Below are positions 46,674-55,845 of a stretch of DNA of 64,000 bases, one piece after another. The position numbers were made by a program, and so were the translations under genes. Within the stretch, counting starts at the first letter, position 1. Every line of letters starts with the position of its first letter. Where the stretch lies: contig JAPKBN010000005.1 of the NCBI GenBank assembly GCA_026421215.1, forward strand, positions 1-64,000, read 5' to 3'. The notes beneath the pieces were generated by a model, which had not been told where the DNA came from, ran no database searches, and was given only the letters and a program-made list of their open reading frames with translations. Source of the stretch: Dehalococcoidia bacterium. Lineage in GTDB: Bacteria; Chloroflexota; Dehalococcoidia; Lucifugimonadales; Lucifugimonadaceae.

Positions 46674-47621
46674 TCAACCTCGCAAAAGCGGCAGTAAGCC
46701 TTCGCCGGCCGTCGCAATCTGATCATCAATCTGATCGAACGGCGTTACCCAGCTCAACAGAATATGTCCCGCTCCCGCTTCCCGAAATTCGTTGATACGT
46801 TCTGCGGCCTCCTCGGGTGGGCCGAGTAGAACGTATCGCTCGGCAAGATTCTCGTAACTCCCGGAATAACGATACGCATCGGACAGCCCTTTGGCTGCCG
46901 TAGCTAACGCCTCCTCGTGGGAGGACCCAAACGCAGTCATCAAATGGAGTCCGTAACCAAAATCGGCCTCGTCGCCGCGCCCCGCCTTCTCAAGCATCTC
47001 CCGCACTTTTCCAGCGTCTCTCGCGTACTGCGAAGGCGTAAACAGGTACGGCAGCCACCCGTTTCCGGCGCGTACCGCACGTTCCATCGCCGGCTCGCCT
47101 CGTCCACCCACCCAGATCGGTGGTCCGCCAGGGCTATGCGTAGGGGGCGAGAGGGTGAAACCATCGAAATTAAAGCGCCTCCCATGATGGCTGGCGTCAG
47201 GTCCGGCCCATATAGCGCGCGCCACTTCGATTGTCTCGTCTGTACGAGTGCCGCGCTGATTGAGTGGGATGTCCATCGCCTCAAACTCCGCCGGAAATTC
47301 GCCTGCGACACCTATCCCAAGGATCAGTCGTCCGCCGGATGCGAGGTCCACGACCGCCGCCTCTTTGGCCAACAAGACCGGATGGTGTAGCGGTGCGATG
47401 ACAATGGAGCTGAGCAGTGATACGCGCTCGGTCGCTCCTGCGGCGACGGCGAGTGCGGAAAGAGCGACCTGGGTCGGCCCGATGGGGTCGTCACGCATGA
47501 TGTGTTCGCCTGCGCCCACGAAGTCAAAGCCGTAGTCCTCCGACTGCTTCGCGTGGCGAGCAGTGTCTGCTACATCGCTCAGGTTTACGCCGATTTTCAG
47601 GTCGTTATCTGGCACGTTCAT
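46674..47621 (-). CDS. Luciferase-like (LLM class) flavin-dependent monooxygenase
   Basis: A 315-residue TIM-barrel oxidoreductase of the bacterial luciferase/F420-dependent family. Segments: DYGFDFVGAGEHI, IVIAPLHHPVLLAKEAA, SGGRLILGIGVAGEFPAEF, GPPIWVGGRGEPAMERA and a C-terminal LSWVTPF. Whether it uses FMNH2 or F420 cannot be told by eye. SAR202 genomes are known to carry many such enzymes. Its start overlaps the upstream gene's end by 17 bases. Confidence 0.85.
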   Translation of the reverse strand: MNVPDNDLKIGVNLSDVADTARHAKQSEDYGFDFVGAGEHIMRDDPIGPTQVALSALAVAAGATERVSLLSSIVIAPLHHPVLLAKEAAVVDLASGGRLILGIGVAGEFPAEFEAMDIPLNQRGTRTDETIEVARAIWAGPDASHHGRRFNFDGFTLSPPTHSPGGPPIWVGGRGEPAMERAVRAGNGWLPYLFTPSQYARDAGKVREMLEKAGRGDEADFGYGLHLMTAFGSSHEEALATAAKGLSDAYRYSGSYENLAERYVLLGPPEEAAERINEFREAGAGHILLSWVTPFDQIDDQIATAGEGLLPLLRG

Positions 47622-48222
47622 GGCTCCTTTTTGCCAATCGCCTCTTTTTCGATTTGACGCCTTCGGGTTTTACTGAAGGCACAGGCTCACCGGCATCCCC
47701 AAGAAAGTAATAGACCGTGTTTGGGCCGACGGATGCAAATCGTTTGCCGATCTCTCGCGCCCGTCGCTCGTACGGCAAGGGATCCAGTGAGCGCAGATAG
47801 TCGTAAAACGAGCCAAACTCCTTACCAATTCGCACGAACTCCGAAGCGTTCGCGACCGTCGCACGTAATTTGCGTTTGTTCCTGATGATTCCCGGGTCCT
47901 GCTGGAGGTGATCGATCAACAGATCCGGCATCTCGGCAACAGTCCCCGGATCAAAGGCGTAGAACACTTCTCTAAACCGGGGCCATCGGAGCGCGACGGG
48001 ATCGCCAGAGAATCCCGATATAAAGATCTTTCGAGTCAGATTATCCAGGTACTCGGCGTCGCTATGTACGGCAGGCGTTTCAGTCACACCAAGATGGTGC
48101 CATACGTAACGGTGCCGTGGGGTGTTTGGGGAGGTGATCATGCGGGTCACCATTGACGGCCTCCAGCGCATGGGATGTCCTTCCGTATAGACGTCAACTC
48201 CAACCATCATCATCCGCAGCAA
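47605..48222 (-). CDS. DNA-3-methyladenine glycosylase I-like protein (degenerate)
   Basis: A 205-residue protein whose centre follows the Tag family: RFREVFYAFDPGTVAEM, then GIIRNKRKLRATVANASEFV and FGSFYDYL, and a C-terminal GKRFASVGPNTVYYFLGDAG. The N-terminal W-x-E region and the zinc ligands of E. coli Tag are not recognisable, so activity on alkylated DNA is uncertain. The N-terminal ~25 residues before MITSPNT may be untranslated, with internal starts possible. Confidence 0.5.
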   Translation of the reverse strand: MLRMMMVGVDVYTEGHPMRWRPSMVTRMITSPNTPRHRYVWHHLGVTETPAVHSDAEYLDNLTRKIFISGFSGDPVALRWPRFREVFYAFDPGTVAEMPDLLIDHLQQDPGIIRNKRKLRATVANASEFVRIGKEFGSFYDYLRSLDPLPYERRAREIGKRFASVGPNTVYYFLGDAGEPVPSVKPEGVKSKKRRLAKRSHERAR

Positions 48223-48246
48223 ATAATCGTTTCGTTACGAATTCCG

Positions 48247-48275
48247 TTGCGGTGCGGCGGGACGGGTGCTAGCCT
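48247..48275 (+). promoter_or_regulatory. Promoter of the T-box/cimA transcript
   Basis: TTGCGG, 17-base spacer, TAGCCT, with TG one base before the -10 (extended -10). Transcription would start near 48282, just before the T-box structure. Confidence 0.6.
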
Positions 48276-48282
48276 GAACTGA

Positions 48283-48610
48283 AGCGTGGTGCTACGTACC
48301 GATCAAAACATGGTCTGCGCGCCGCATGGAGACGAGTAGTTCGGTCCCGGGAACTCGAGCGTGCCCGGTGTGGTGTGAGCAGGTAAGGTCCGGCCGAACA
48401 AACATCCCTCCGTAGCTTCTGCACGAACGGCGGACTGGCTGATTGGTCAGAGCCAAGTATACGTAGACGGGATAGTGGCCCGTTATCTATCACGGGGCCA
48501 TGTTTGTGCCTCTACCAAGCGGCTCGTCCGGCAATTACTAGGCGGGAATTAGGGTGGTACCGCGGGCCTGATTTTTAGCCTGTCCCTTTCTGGGGCGGGT
48601 ATTTTTATGC
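48283..48610 (+). promoter_or_regulatory. T-box leader, Ile specifier, transcription-attenuation type
   Basis: A complete T-box riboswitch. Stem I base GGAG (48328-48331) pairs with CTCC (48408-48411), and an upper helix TTCGG (48340-48344) pairs with CCGAA (48394-48398). Between them lies the specifier loop with GAGTAG on the 5' side and CAAACATCC on the 3' side. Aligned on the B. subtilis glyQS layout, the specifier is ATC (48404-48406), isoleucine. The T-box sequence AGGGTGGTACCGCGGG (48551-48566) has U at the variable bulge position, fitting discriminator A73 of tRNA-Ile. The terminator CCTGTCCC-TTTCT-GGGGCGGG plus TATTTTTA (48579-48607) follows. Uncharged tRNA should favour readthrough into cimA. 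Confidence 0.93.
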
Positions 48611-48677
48611 CCGTCAATTATTCGAGCGTCCAACCGGTAACCACGCATGGTTGGTCATTCCTACAAGAAGAGATCAG

Positions 48678-50300
48678 ATGGCCGAACAGATACAGATATA
48701 CGACACCACTCTTCGGGATGGGACTCAGCAAGAAGGCATCTCGCTCTCGGTCGACGACAAGCTTGCGATCGCTGAACGCCTGGACTCGCTTGGCGTCCAC
48801 ATCATCGAAGGCGGTTTCGCGGGCTCCAACCCGAAAGACGACGAGTTTTTCCAACGCGCGCAAACCCTGGACCTCAAGAACGCCGTTATAGCCTCTTTCG
48901 GCAGTACCCGTCGGGCAGGCGGCAAGGTGCAGGATGATGGCGCTATCGTTGCGTTGCTACGTGCCGAGACGCCGATTGTGACCATCGTCGGCAAGGCGTC
49001 GGCGTGGCAGGTAACCAACATCCTCGGCACTTCCGTCGAAGAGAACCTGCACATGATCGCGGACTCCGTATCTCACCTCACCGCACAGGGACGTCGCGCC
49101 ATCTACGACGCGGAACACTTTTTCGACGGCTACAAGTTCGACGCTGATTACGCATTACAAACCCTCCGCGTGGCTGCTGAAGCGGGCGCAGAAACGGTAG
49201 TCCTTTGTGACACCAACGGCGGTACATTGCCCCATGAGGCAGTAAAGATCGTTACCGCCGCTTGTGAATTCGCCGCTGAAATGGGTGTCCGCATCGGCAT
49301 CCACGCCCACAACGACACCGATACAGCGGTGGCCGTCTCCATGGCCGCATGGCAGGCGGGAGCGACCCAGATTCAGGGCTGTATCAACGGATACGGTGAG
49401 CGAACTGGTAACGCCAACCTGACCAGCATCATCGCCAACATGAAGCTAAAGATGGGTATCGATGTGATCTCCGACGAGCAGCTCGCCACGCTCACAGACA
49501 CCTCACTGTTCATCGCCGAAACGCTGAACATGGCCCCACACGCCTTCCAGCCATACGTCGGAGCCAGTGCGTTTGCCCACAAGGGTGGCCTTCATGCGGC
49601 GGCCGTTAACAAGCAGCGACAGTCTTATGAACACGTAGACCCTGGCACCGTTGGAAACCTGAACGCGATAGTCGTTTCTGAGTTGTCCGGGCGCGGGAAT
49701 GTACTACGCCGCATACGTGACCTCGGCCTCGCGAAAGATCTAACCGACGGAGACATCCAAGAGATCGTCCATGAGTTAAAGCACCTTGAGAATCGCGGAT
49801 TCTCATACGAGGGTGCAAGCGCGTCTTTTGAGCTGTTGATCCGTCGACATTTGCCGAACTACGAGGCTCCGTTTGAGCTGATCGATTTCATGGTCCTTAT
49901 TGAGAACCGACGGACAGCACGCGTCTCAGAAGCCACTGGTTCCGGAGGCATCCTGTCTGAAGCGACGGTGAAGGTGCGGGTTGGCGAGGATATCCAACAC
50001 ACGGCGGCCGAGGGCAACGGTCCGGTCAACGCCCAGGACCACGCTATGCGCAAGGCACTGCTCCAGTCTTACCCGGATCTGGAATGTGTCCGTTTGACCG
50101 ACTACAAGGTGCGTGTCGTCGCCGACGGGACCGGCACCGGGGCCGTCGTCAGGGTCGTTATCGAATCGTCGGACGGACACGATACATGGAGCACCGTAGG
50201 TTCTTCTGAAAATATTCTTGAGGCGAGTTGGCTCGCGCTTGCGGACAGTATGGAGTACTGGCTCGTGTGCCGTCGGCCGAGCGTGCCCGGAGCTTCCTGA
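48678..50300 (+). CDS. cimA: (R)-citramalate synthase
   Basis: A ~540-residue citramalate synthase, condensing pyruvate and acetyl-CoA in the threonine-independent isoleucine route. The DRE-TIM barrel begins IQIYDTTLRDGTQQEG, with EGGFAGSNPKD, LCDTNGGTLPHEA, HAHNDTDTAVA (metal His) and GCINGYGERTGNANL. The C-terminal LeuA-type allosteric domain carries VRLTDYKVRVV. The length and GTQQEGIS variant fit the long CimA family rather than LeuA. ATG 48678 is chosen over 48651 because the conserved N-terminus and AGAGATC lie there. Controlled by the Ile T-box just upstream. Confidence 0.92.
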   Translation: MAEQIQIYDTTLRDGTQQEGISLSVDDKLAIAERLDSLGVHIIEGGFAGSNPKDDEFFQRAQTLDLKNAVIASFGSTRRAGGKVQDDGAIVALLRAETPIVTIVGKASAWQVTNILGTSVEENLHMIADSVSHLTAQGRRAIYDAEHFFDGYKFDADYALQTLRVAAEAGAETVVLCDTNGGTLPHEAVKIVTAACEFAAEMGVRIGIHAHNDTDTAVAVSMAAWQAGATQIQGCINGYGERTGNANLTSIIANMKLKMGIDVISDEQLATLTDTSLFIAETLNMAPHAFQPYVGASAFAHKGGLHAAAVNKQRQSYEHVDPGTVGNLNAIVVSELSGRGNVLRRIRDLGLAKDLTDGDIQEIVHELKHLENRGFSYEGASASFELLIRRHLPNYEAPFELIDFMVLIENRRTARVSEATGSGGILSEATVKVRVGEDIQHTAAEGNGPVNAQDHAMRKALLQSYPDLECVRLTDYKVRVVADGTGTGAVVRVVIESSDGHDTWSTVGSSENILEASWLALADSMEYWLVCRRPSVPGAS

Positions 50301-50348
50301 CGTGTTCCGGACATTGATGAACCCGTAATCTTGAGTGAGTAGATCGGC

Positions 50349-50382
50349 GCACTATGGCGATCCTTGAGGATTGCCATAGTGC
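50349..50382 (+). terminator. Terminator-like hairpin after cimA
   Basis: GCACTATGGCGATCC-TTGA-GGATTGCCATAGTGC, a 15-bp stem with one G.T pair and a 4-base loop. Confidence 0.7.
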
Positions 50383-50469
50383 GGTAGAAATTCGGCTTAG
50401 GCTCCATTTTCCGTCCTCTAGGGGAAATCATGCTTGCAAGACACGGGTATATGATGCGCGAGTCACGAT

Positions 50470-51549
50470 ATGCAGATAAAACACACTACCGTTTACAGCG
50501 TCCCTGGACGATATGCTGGGTGGCCGGCCAATTACGGGATATGGAGCTGGGAAGATGAGATCGTCACTGGTTTCACCCTTGGCGTTCACAACGATAAGGG
50601 CGGGTTTCACGCCCGTGATACCGGGCAGCCCTACACCACCATGCAGTCAAGGAGTTTGGACGGTGGGCTGACCTGGGACAGCATCCAGGCTCCACTACAA
50701 GCGCCCGGTAATATGGGGATCTCCGCCGACGAGCACATGGCGGCTCCACAAGGTCCTGTAGCGGATCGCGTCGGCGCTCCTGTTGCACATCCGGGCGGTA
50801 TCGATTTCACTCATCCGGACTTCGCAATGCTGTGCGCACGTACCGGGCTGAAGGCGGGCGCCGAGTCCTGGTTCTACACATCCATCGACAGGTGCCAGAC
50901 CTGGGAAGGACCGTTCACGCTCCCGATGTTCGGTCAACTGGGAATCGCCGCACGGACAGATTATCTGGTGGATGGGCGAGGGGAGGCCACGCTGTTCCTT
51001 ACGGCTGCCAAGTCGGACGGTGAAGAAGGCCGCGTATTTGGCGCTAGGACGGTGGACGGCGGCCTGTCCTTCAAGTTTGTATCGTGGTTGCGACCAGACC
51101 CGCCGGGGTTCGACATCATGCCGTCATCGCTTCGGCTGGACGATGGTGGAATGATCACCGCCCTTCGGACCCGAAACGCTTCAGGTGGCGGCGATGCGAT
51201 CGATTTGATGCGAAGCGACGATAACGGGATAACGTGGCGTCATATCACCACACCCGTATCCGACACCGGGACCGGCGGCAATCCACCCGCTATGATCCGC
51301 CTGTCCGATGGTCGAATCTGCCTTACCTATGGATATCGCGACGCCCCGTCGGGGATTCGGTCCGTTTTAAGCGACGATCAGGGCGGGTCCTGGAGTCCCG
51401 AGATCGTGCTCCGTGATGACGGAGGAAATCACGATATCGGCTACCCAAGGTCTGTCCAACGCGACGACGGAAGTGTCGTAACCGTGTACTACTACAACGA
51501 TTCTCCCGACAAAGAGCGTTACATCTCAGCAACTATCTGGAAGCCTTAA
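50470..51549 (+). CDS. Sialidase-like beta-propeller protein with Asp-box repeats
   Basis: A 359-residue protein with several Asp-boxes (S-x-D-x-G-x-T-W): SLDGGLTW, TSIDRCQTW, RTVDGGLSF, SDDNGITW and SDDQGGSW, spaced through a six-bladed propeller. This is the exo-sialidase/BNR family pattern. There is no signal peptide, so it is cytoplasmic. Without alignment I cannot place the Arg triad, so it could be a sialidase, another glycoside hydrolase, or non-enzymatic. It is 62 bases upstream of the enolase-superfamily gene, suggesting co-transcription. Confidence 0.75.
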   Translation: MQIKHTTVYSVPGRYAGWPANYGIWSWEDEIVTGFTLGVHNDKGGFHARDTGQPYTTMQSRSLDGGLTWDSIQAPLQAPGNMGISADEHMAAPQGPVADRVGAPVAHPGGIDFTHPDFAMLCARTGLKAGAESWFYTSIDRCQTWEGPFTLPMFGQLGIAARTDYLVDGRGEATLFLTAAKSDGEEGRVFGARTVDGGLSFKFVSWLRPDPPGFDIMPSSLRLDDGGMITALRTRNASGGGDAIDLMRSDDNGITWRHITTPVSDTGTGGNPPAMIRLSDGRICLTYGYRDAPSGIRSVLSDDQGGSWSPEIVLRDDGGNHDIGYPRSVQRDDGSVVTVYYYNDSPDKERYISATIWKP

Positions 51550-51611
51550 CATTCGCTCGCCGACCTGCCAGTGGTTAACCGGCACGAGCCTATGAGGAGA
51601 GATCAAGCCCT

Positions 51612-52769
51612 ATGAAGATCATTGATATCGAAACCTTCGTGATTCACCCGCCCCGCGGTAAGAACATGCTGTTCGTCAAACTCACAACGGACAACGGCAT
51701 CGTAGGGTGGGGTGAGGCGTACACGCAGAGCGACCGTGACACGGCGGCGATCGCCCACATCGAGCAGCTAGGCCGATATCTGGAGGGCCGAGATCCGTTC
51801 AACATCCGGCACTGGATGAACATAGCTTACGAGGACTTCGCTACGAAACGCGGCGGAATGGACCTCTGGTGTGCTTTGAGCGGCATAGAGATAGCAATGT
51901 GGGACATCGTTGGCAAGGCGGTCGACCAGCCCGTTTACAATTTGCTGGGGGGTCCGGTACGGCCAGCGATTCGCCTGTACGCAAACGCCTGGTACGGCGG
52001 AGCGAAAACGCTGGAAGAGTGGGCGCTGGCGGCTACTGAAACGGTGAAAAAGGGCTTCACCGCGCTCAAGTTCGACCCGCTTTCCGGACCGTGGCGCGCC
52101 TATCCGAACTTCGAGGACCTCGAACAGGCCGCTGCGGTCGTCGGTGCCGTCCGTGATGCGGTTGGCGGCAAGGTCGAGTTGCTGATCGAGATACACAGGC
52201 GGCTGGCGCCCATGAACTCGATACGATTCGCCCACATGATCGAACGCTACCGACCGTACTGGTTCGAAGAACCAAACCCTTCGGAGCACGTTCCTGCACT
52301 CAAAGAGGTCCGCGACGCGACCGACATCCCGATCGTCACCGGAGAAGCTCTTTACACCCGCGAGGAGTTCCGGGATGTGATCGACCAGCGGGCCGTCGAT
52401 ATCCTCAACCCTGACATTTGCATCTGCGGCGGCATCCTTGAACTGGTGCAGATCGCAGACATGGCCGCTCCCCACTATATCGCTGTATCGCCACACGGTA
52501 ATAACAGCACAGCCGTGGGTCTCGCTGCGGCGTTGCAGGCGTCTGCGGTGATGCCGAACTTCCTGATCTACGAATACTTCGTACACAACCAGGAGATCTG
52601 CGACGACATCTCGGTAAAGCCATTGGTGCCGTCAGGAAGTTATATGGAGCTCCCGACAGACCCAGGAATTGGCATCGAGCTCGACGAGAGCAAGTTCGCC
52701 AAATACGCCGGTGACCAGTACCCGAAACGCAACCTGCGAACGCTTGAAGACGAGAGGAACTGGCACTAG
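51612..52769 (+). CDS. Mandelate racemase/enolase superfamily sugar-acid dehydratase-like enzyme
   Basis: A 385-residue enolase-superfamily member. The N-terminal capping domain starts KIIDIETFVIHPPRG. In the barrel, TALKFDPL supplies the Lys base region, VELLIEIHRR the first metal ligand, WFEEPNPSEH the second, VTGEALYTREEF the third, and SPHGNNS the His of the His-Asp dyad region. This is the pattern of acid-sugar dehydratases of the galactarate/gluconate type. The first metal site has Glu in the EIH motif. SAR202 genomes are known for expansion of this superfamily. Substrate not determinable by eye. Confidence 0.88.
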   Translation: MKIIDIETFVIHPPRGKNMLFVKLTTDNGIVGWGEAYTQSDRDTAAIAHIEQLGRYLEGRDPFNIRHWMNIAYEDFATKRGGMDLWCALSGIEIAMWDIVGKAVDQPVYNLLGGPVRPAIRLYANAWYGGAKTLEEWALAATETVKKGFTALKFDPLSGPWRAYPNFEDLEQAAAVVGAVRDAVGGKVELLIEIHRRLAPMNSIRFAHMIERYRPYWFEEPNPSEHVPALKEVRDATDIPIVTGEALYTREEFRDVIDQRAVDILNPDICICGGILELVQIADMAAPHYIAVSPHGNNSTAVGLAAALQASAVMPNFLIYEYFVHNQEICDDISVKPLVPSGSYMELPTDPGIGIELDESKFAKYAGDQYPKRNLRTLEDERNWH

Positions 52770-53000
52770 AGAGTCAAGTTAACTACACATAAAATGAAAC
52801 CCTGTGTACCGGCGTACGCATTCATCCTGACAACTGATGAGTATCCATTGTCCTCAATCAGCGAGTAGGTGAAAGTTGGATCGGCGCTGGAAAAATCACC
52901 TGCCTGTATTCCCAATTGCGCGTGCCGCGTTTCCGGAAGGAGAACGACGGGCGGAGCAATCCGAGGTCCTACAGGGTTGTCGCGACAGCAGTCGATCATC

Positions 53001-55340
53001 CTACCTTGGCGTCAACTCCTGGATCGTCTCCGCACGCGCCTTGATCTCATCCCAGTCCCAGAGCTGTGGGACGTAGCCCACTGCGCCCCAGATCGGCGCC
53101 TGGTCTGCGTAGTGCGGGCTGCCCGGGTGGCCGGAAGCGCCCAGCGGGGAGACCCACTTGGACTTGCTCCAGTCGGACGGATCGTGGATGTATCGGTTCA
53201 CCGATAGCCCCGTGATGATGTACTTGTTGCCCTGCGAGAAGCTCCCCGCCTGGGGCGTGTCAATACCGCCGCCCATTGGGATCTCTGGCGGGTCGAGCAC
53301 GCCGTCTATATCCGGGAACGACGCCGACAACGGGTGTAACGGCTTCGTGTGATGGACCTTGCCCCAGACCCAACCCGACATGTCTGATCCAAGCAGTCCA
53401 GTCAGTTCATCTACCGCCCCCGCCAGCGCGTCTGAGATGATCTCGTCCCAGGTCCTGTCCTCCGGGAGGAACTCGTCATCGTCTGACCTCAAACTCTCCC
53501 AGACGTGAGAAACCAGCTCGCCCCAGTGGGACGGACCACCACGACCGGTTCCGGCCAGTACCTCGTCCACCATCGGGCCGAACAGGTGGGCGGCGATCTC
53601 CCACTGGATCTGTGACATCACCTCAGCGGCGATGAGGGGTTCAACGTCGTCACGCCCCATCTCGCCGTTCCAACTCGCCAGTAAAGACTGGGCCTCAACA
53701 GCACGGGCATCGTCAAAATTAAGCGATGCGACCCTTTGCGCGACCCATGTCGCCGGGATCGAAATGCGATCACTATGAATGGCGCCCATCGACTCCACAT
53801 TCATCTCGCCCTTAGGCACAGCCATGATCCGATCGGTGATTCGGCGGGCCCGCCATTCGTTCGCGAAGAAGTGGTTGATGTGATACGGGTACTCGTCCGT
53901 GGTCACCTTCTGGTTGCAGGTCACTGCGTACCCGACTTCGGGGTTCCGAATGTGCGGCAACTCCTCCCACGGAATCTCTCGCTCCCATTCGTACAGCCCT
54001 GAAGCAGCGTCCACCGGCGCCCATGTATTTGCGACATCACGGATGGGAATTCGACCTCTCAATCGATAACCAAAGTTACCCTTCGTGTCGCAGTACATGT
54101 AGTTGTTGACCGGCTCGGTCCACTCTTTGACCGCCTGCTCCAGCTCGTCAGCATCGCCAGCCCTCAGGATGTCAAGCACGGAGTCCATCCACTTGGTCGG
54201 CCCGTTCGTTCCGGTGTGGCTGAACGCGAGTCCAATGCCGCTCCGAGGGTCTCCTGCGACTATCCGGCCATGCCGGGTAACGACGACCTCGATCGTGAGT
54301 TCTTCTTGGCCCTTGCAGTTCACAACCTCGGTGCGCACATCCGCCGGGTACCAGCCGCCCCGGTATTCGTATTCAAGTCCGCCCGCCGCCTCGCGGAAAC
54401 GCTCAATGAACAGGTCTTGGTAGTCGGCGTTGCCGTGCGTCATTCCGAAACCTACATGCTCCGTGTGGCTGAAGTGAGGCGCCCCGGGAACGCCGGGGAC
54501 GGAGTAACCGGACACCGACCAATCGGGGCATGCCATGTGTATCTGGTAGTAGACGCTGGGCGTATCCAGCCCACGGTGGGAGTCGCCTGCCACGAGCGGC
54601 TGTCCGGATTCGGTCCACTTGCCGCTAACTGCCCAGGCGTTGCTGCCGTTGTCGATCTCGCCGATCTGATTGAGCATCTGCCACGACTCGGCCAACTCTT
54701 CGTACGGGTCGTACCGGGCGCCGGTGTACTCGACTCCCGGGGGTGTCGTGACGAGGTGGTCCAGCGGATAGCCCCGGAACAGCGCCGCCGCACGCTCAGG
54801 GCCAAGCGCGTTTGTGATTCGAGCGCGCCACAGTTTCATGTCGAAGGTACCCATCAACATGTTGCGCACCTTGTACACGGCGAACGAGTGCCAGGGTTCC
54901 CACCGTTCTGGTTCATCGCCAAGAAGCTTGTACTCGATTGGCAGTGTCTTCGTAGTGTCGATGAAGGCGTTGATGCCTTCCGTCAGCGCCTCCACCATTG
55001 CCTGTGCGTCCGGCCGCGTCGCCGCCAGGTCCGCCTTAGCGGCACGTTCAAGGCTGAGCCGCCGCATCAGTCTGTCCTCTTTGAGCGCCCGAGGACCGGC
55101 CCATTCCGCCCAGCGGCCTAGCGACCTGCGACGGTCGTACTCCATGTGCCAGAGCCGATCCTGCGCCGTCACAAACCCCTGACCAAAGAACGCGTCGTGC
55201 TCCGATTCCGCTGTCACGTGGGGGATGCCCCATTCGTCACGGAAGATAGTGATCGGGCCATCAAGTCCGGCAAACGATTGCGACGATGTGACGTCGGGAA
55301 GTGCGGCCTTGAGATCAGCATCGGTTATGGAGCCTGGCAT
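53001..55340 (-). CDS. Penicillin acylase family Ntn hydrolase
   Basis: A ~779-residue Ntn hydrolase of the penicillin/cephalosporin/AHL acylase family that cleaves amide bonds. The A-chain starts ITIFRDEWGIPHVTAE and FFGQGFVTAQDRLWHMEYDR. The autocatalytic junction is DNGSNAWAVSG, with the nucleophile Ser near residue 233. HRGLDTPSVYYQIH and NADYQDLFIERFR follow. No signal peptide is visible, unusual for a family often exported. ATG 55340 is preferred over 55355 because AGGAAC precedes it. The gap 52770-53000 holds nothing recognisable. Confidence 0.9.
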   Translation of the reverse strand: MPGSITDADLKAALPDVTSSQSFAGLDGPITIFRDEWGIPHVTAESEHDAFFGQGFVTAQDRLWHMEYDRRRSLGRWAEWAGPRALKEDRLMRRLSLERAAKADLAATRPDAQAMVEALTEGINAFIDTTKTLPIEYKLLGDEPERWEPWHSFAVYKVRNMLMGTFDMKLWRARITNALGPERAAALFRGYPLDHLVTTPPGVEYTGARYDPYEELAESWQMLNQIGEIDNGSNAWAVSGKWTESGQPLVAGDSHRGLDTPSVYYQIHMACPDWSVSGYSVPGVPGAPHFSHTEHVGFGMTHGNADYQDLFIERFREAAGGLEYEYRGGWYPADVRTEVVNCKGQEELTIEVVVTRHGRIVAGDPRSGIGLAFSHTGTNGPTKWMDSVLDILRAGDADELEQAVKEWTEPVNNYMYCDTKGNFGYRLRGRIPIRDVANTWAPVDAASGLYEWEREIPWEELPHIRNPEVGYAVTCNQKVTTDEYPYHINHFFANEWRARRITDRIMAVPKGEMNVESMGAIHSDRISIPATWVAQRVASLNFDDARAVEAQSLLASWNGEMGRDDVEPLIAAEVMSQIQWEIAAHLFGPMVDEVLAGTGRGGPSHWGELVSHVWESLRSDDDEFLPEDRTWDEIISDALAGAVDELTGLLGSDMSGWVWGKVHHTKPLHPLSASFPDIDGVLDPPEIPMGGGIDTPQAGSFSQGNKYIITGLSVNRYIHDPSDWSKSKWVSPLGASGHPGSPHYADQAPIWGAVGYVPQLWDWDEIKARAETIQELTPR

Positions 55341-55473
55341 GTGCGTTCCTGTCATGTACGGGTGTAAAGGCGAGGATCACTGTAGCTGAGCGGGGCTATT
55401 CGGCAAAGGATCGCCGTCGTGTACTTCGCGTTCCTCCTAATTTAAGAGGGGGTTCGAGGGTGGTGGTTACGTC

Positions 55474-55797
55474 CTACGCGTCCACCAATTTATCGTCATT
55501 CATCAGCTCACTGATCTCGAGCCAGGTGTCCGTCGTGTACTGGTCGCGCTGCTTGATGAAGTCACCATAGCCAGCAGGGTTTTGGTTCCCAGCGCGCATC
55601 GGGGATTCGATGTTCTCCGCGGTCCATGTCATCTGCACACGCTGTTTCTGGCCCGGCGTTGTCCCTCCGTTGAACGAAACGTGGAACGGCTCGCGCAATC
55701 CGGCGTCCACCAGCATGTTTCCGGCCCGTTGGAGGATCGAGGCGACGAGCCTCTCTTTACCGGGCAGCGTCACGTAAGTCCTGCGTAGTTCGTACAT
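55474..55797 (-). CDS. Small NIPSNAP-like protein, copy 1 of a tandem pair
   Basis: A 107-residue protein sharing about 77 of 107 residues with the next gene upstream. The opening MYELRRTYVTLPGKERLVAS resembles NIPSNAP/dimeric alpha-beta-barrel proteins, which start YELRxYxxxPGK. The middle carries PFHVSFNGGT and MTWTAE, the end ISELMNDDK. GGAG precedes the ATG. Minus strand, downstream copy, 48 bases after copy 2. Role unknown; such small barrels are often monooxygenases, isomerases or ligand-binding proteins. Confidence 0.75.
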   Translation of the reverse strand: MYELRRTYVTLPGKERLVASILQRAGNMLVDAGLREPFHVSFNGGTTPGQKQRVQMTWTAENIESPMRAGNQNPAGYGDFIKQRDQYTTDTWLEISELMNDDKLVDA

Positions 55798-55845
55798 ATT
55801 GGCTCCTGTAATTAATTTGCTTGTTGGGTTATTGGGTCGAGCGCT

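Noticed and set aside
51768-52586. 272-residue minus-strand open frame
   Set aside because: Antisense to the enolase-superfamily gene, with no independent motifs.
54216-55121. 301-residue plus-strand open frame
   Set aside because: Antisense to the penicillin acylase gene, whose sense frame carries all conserved motifs.
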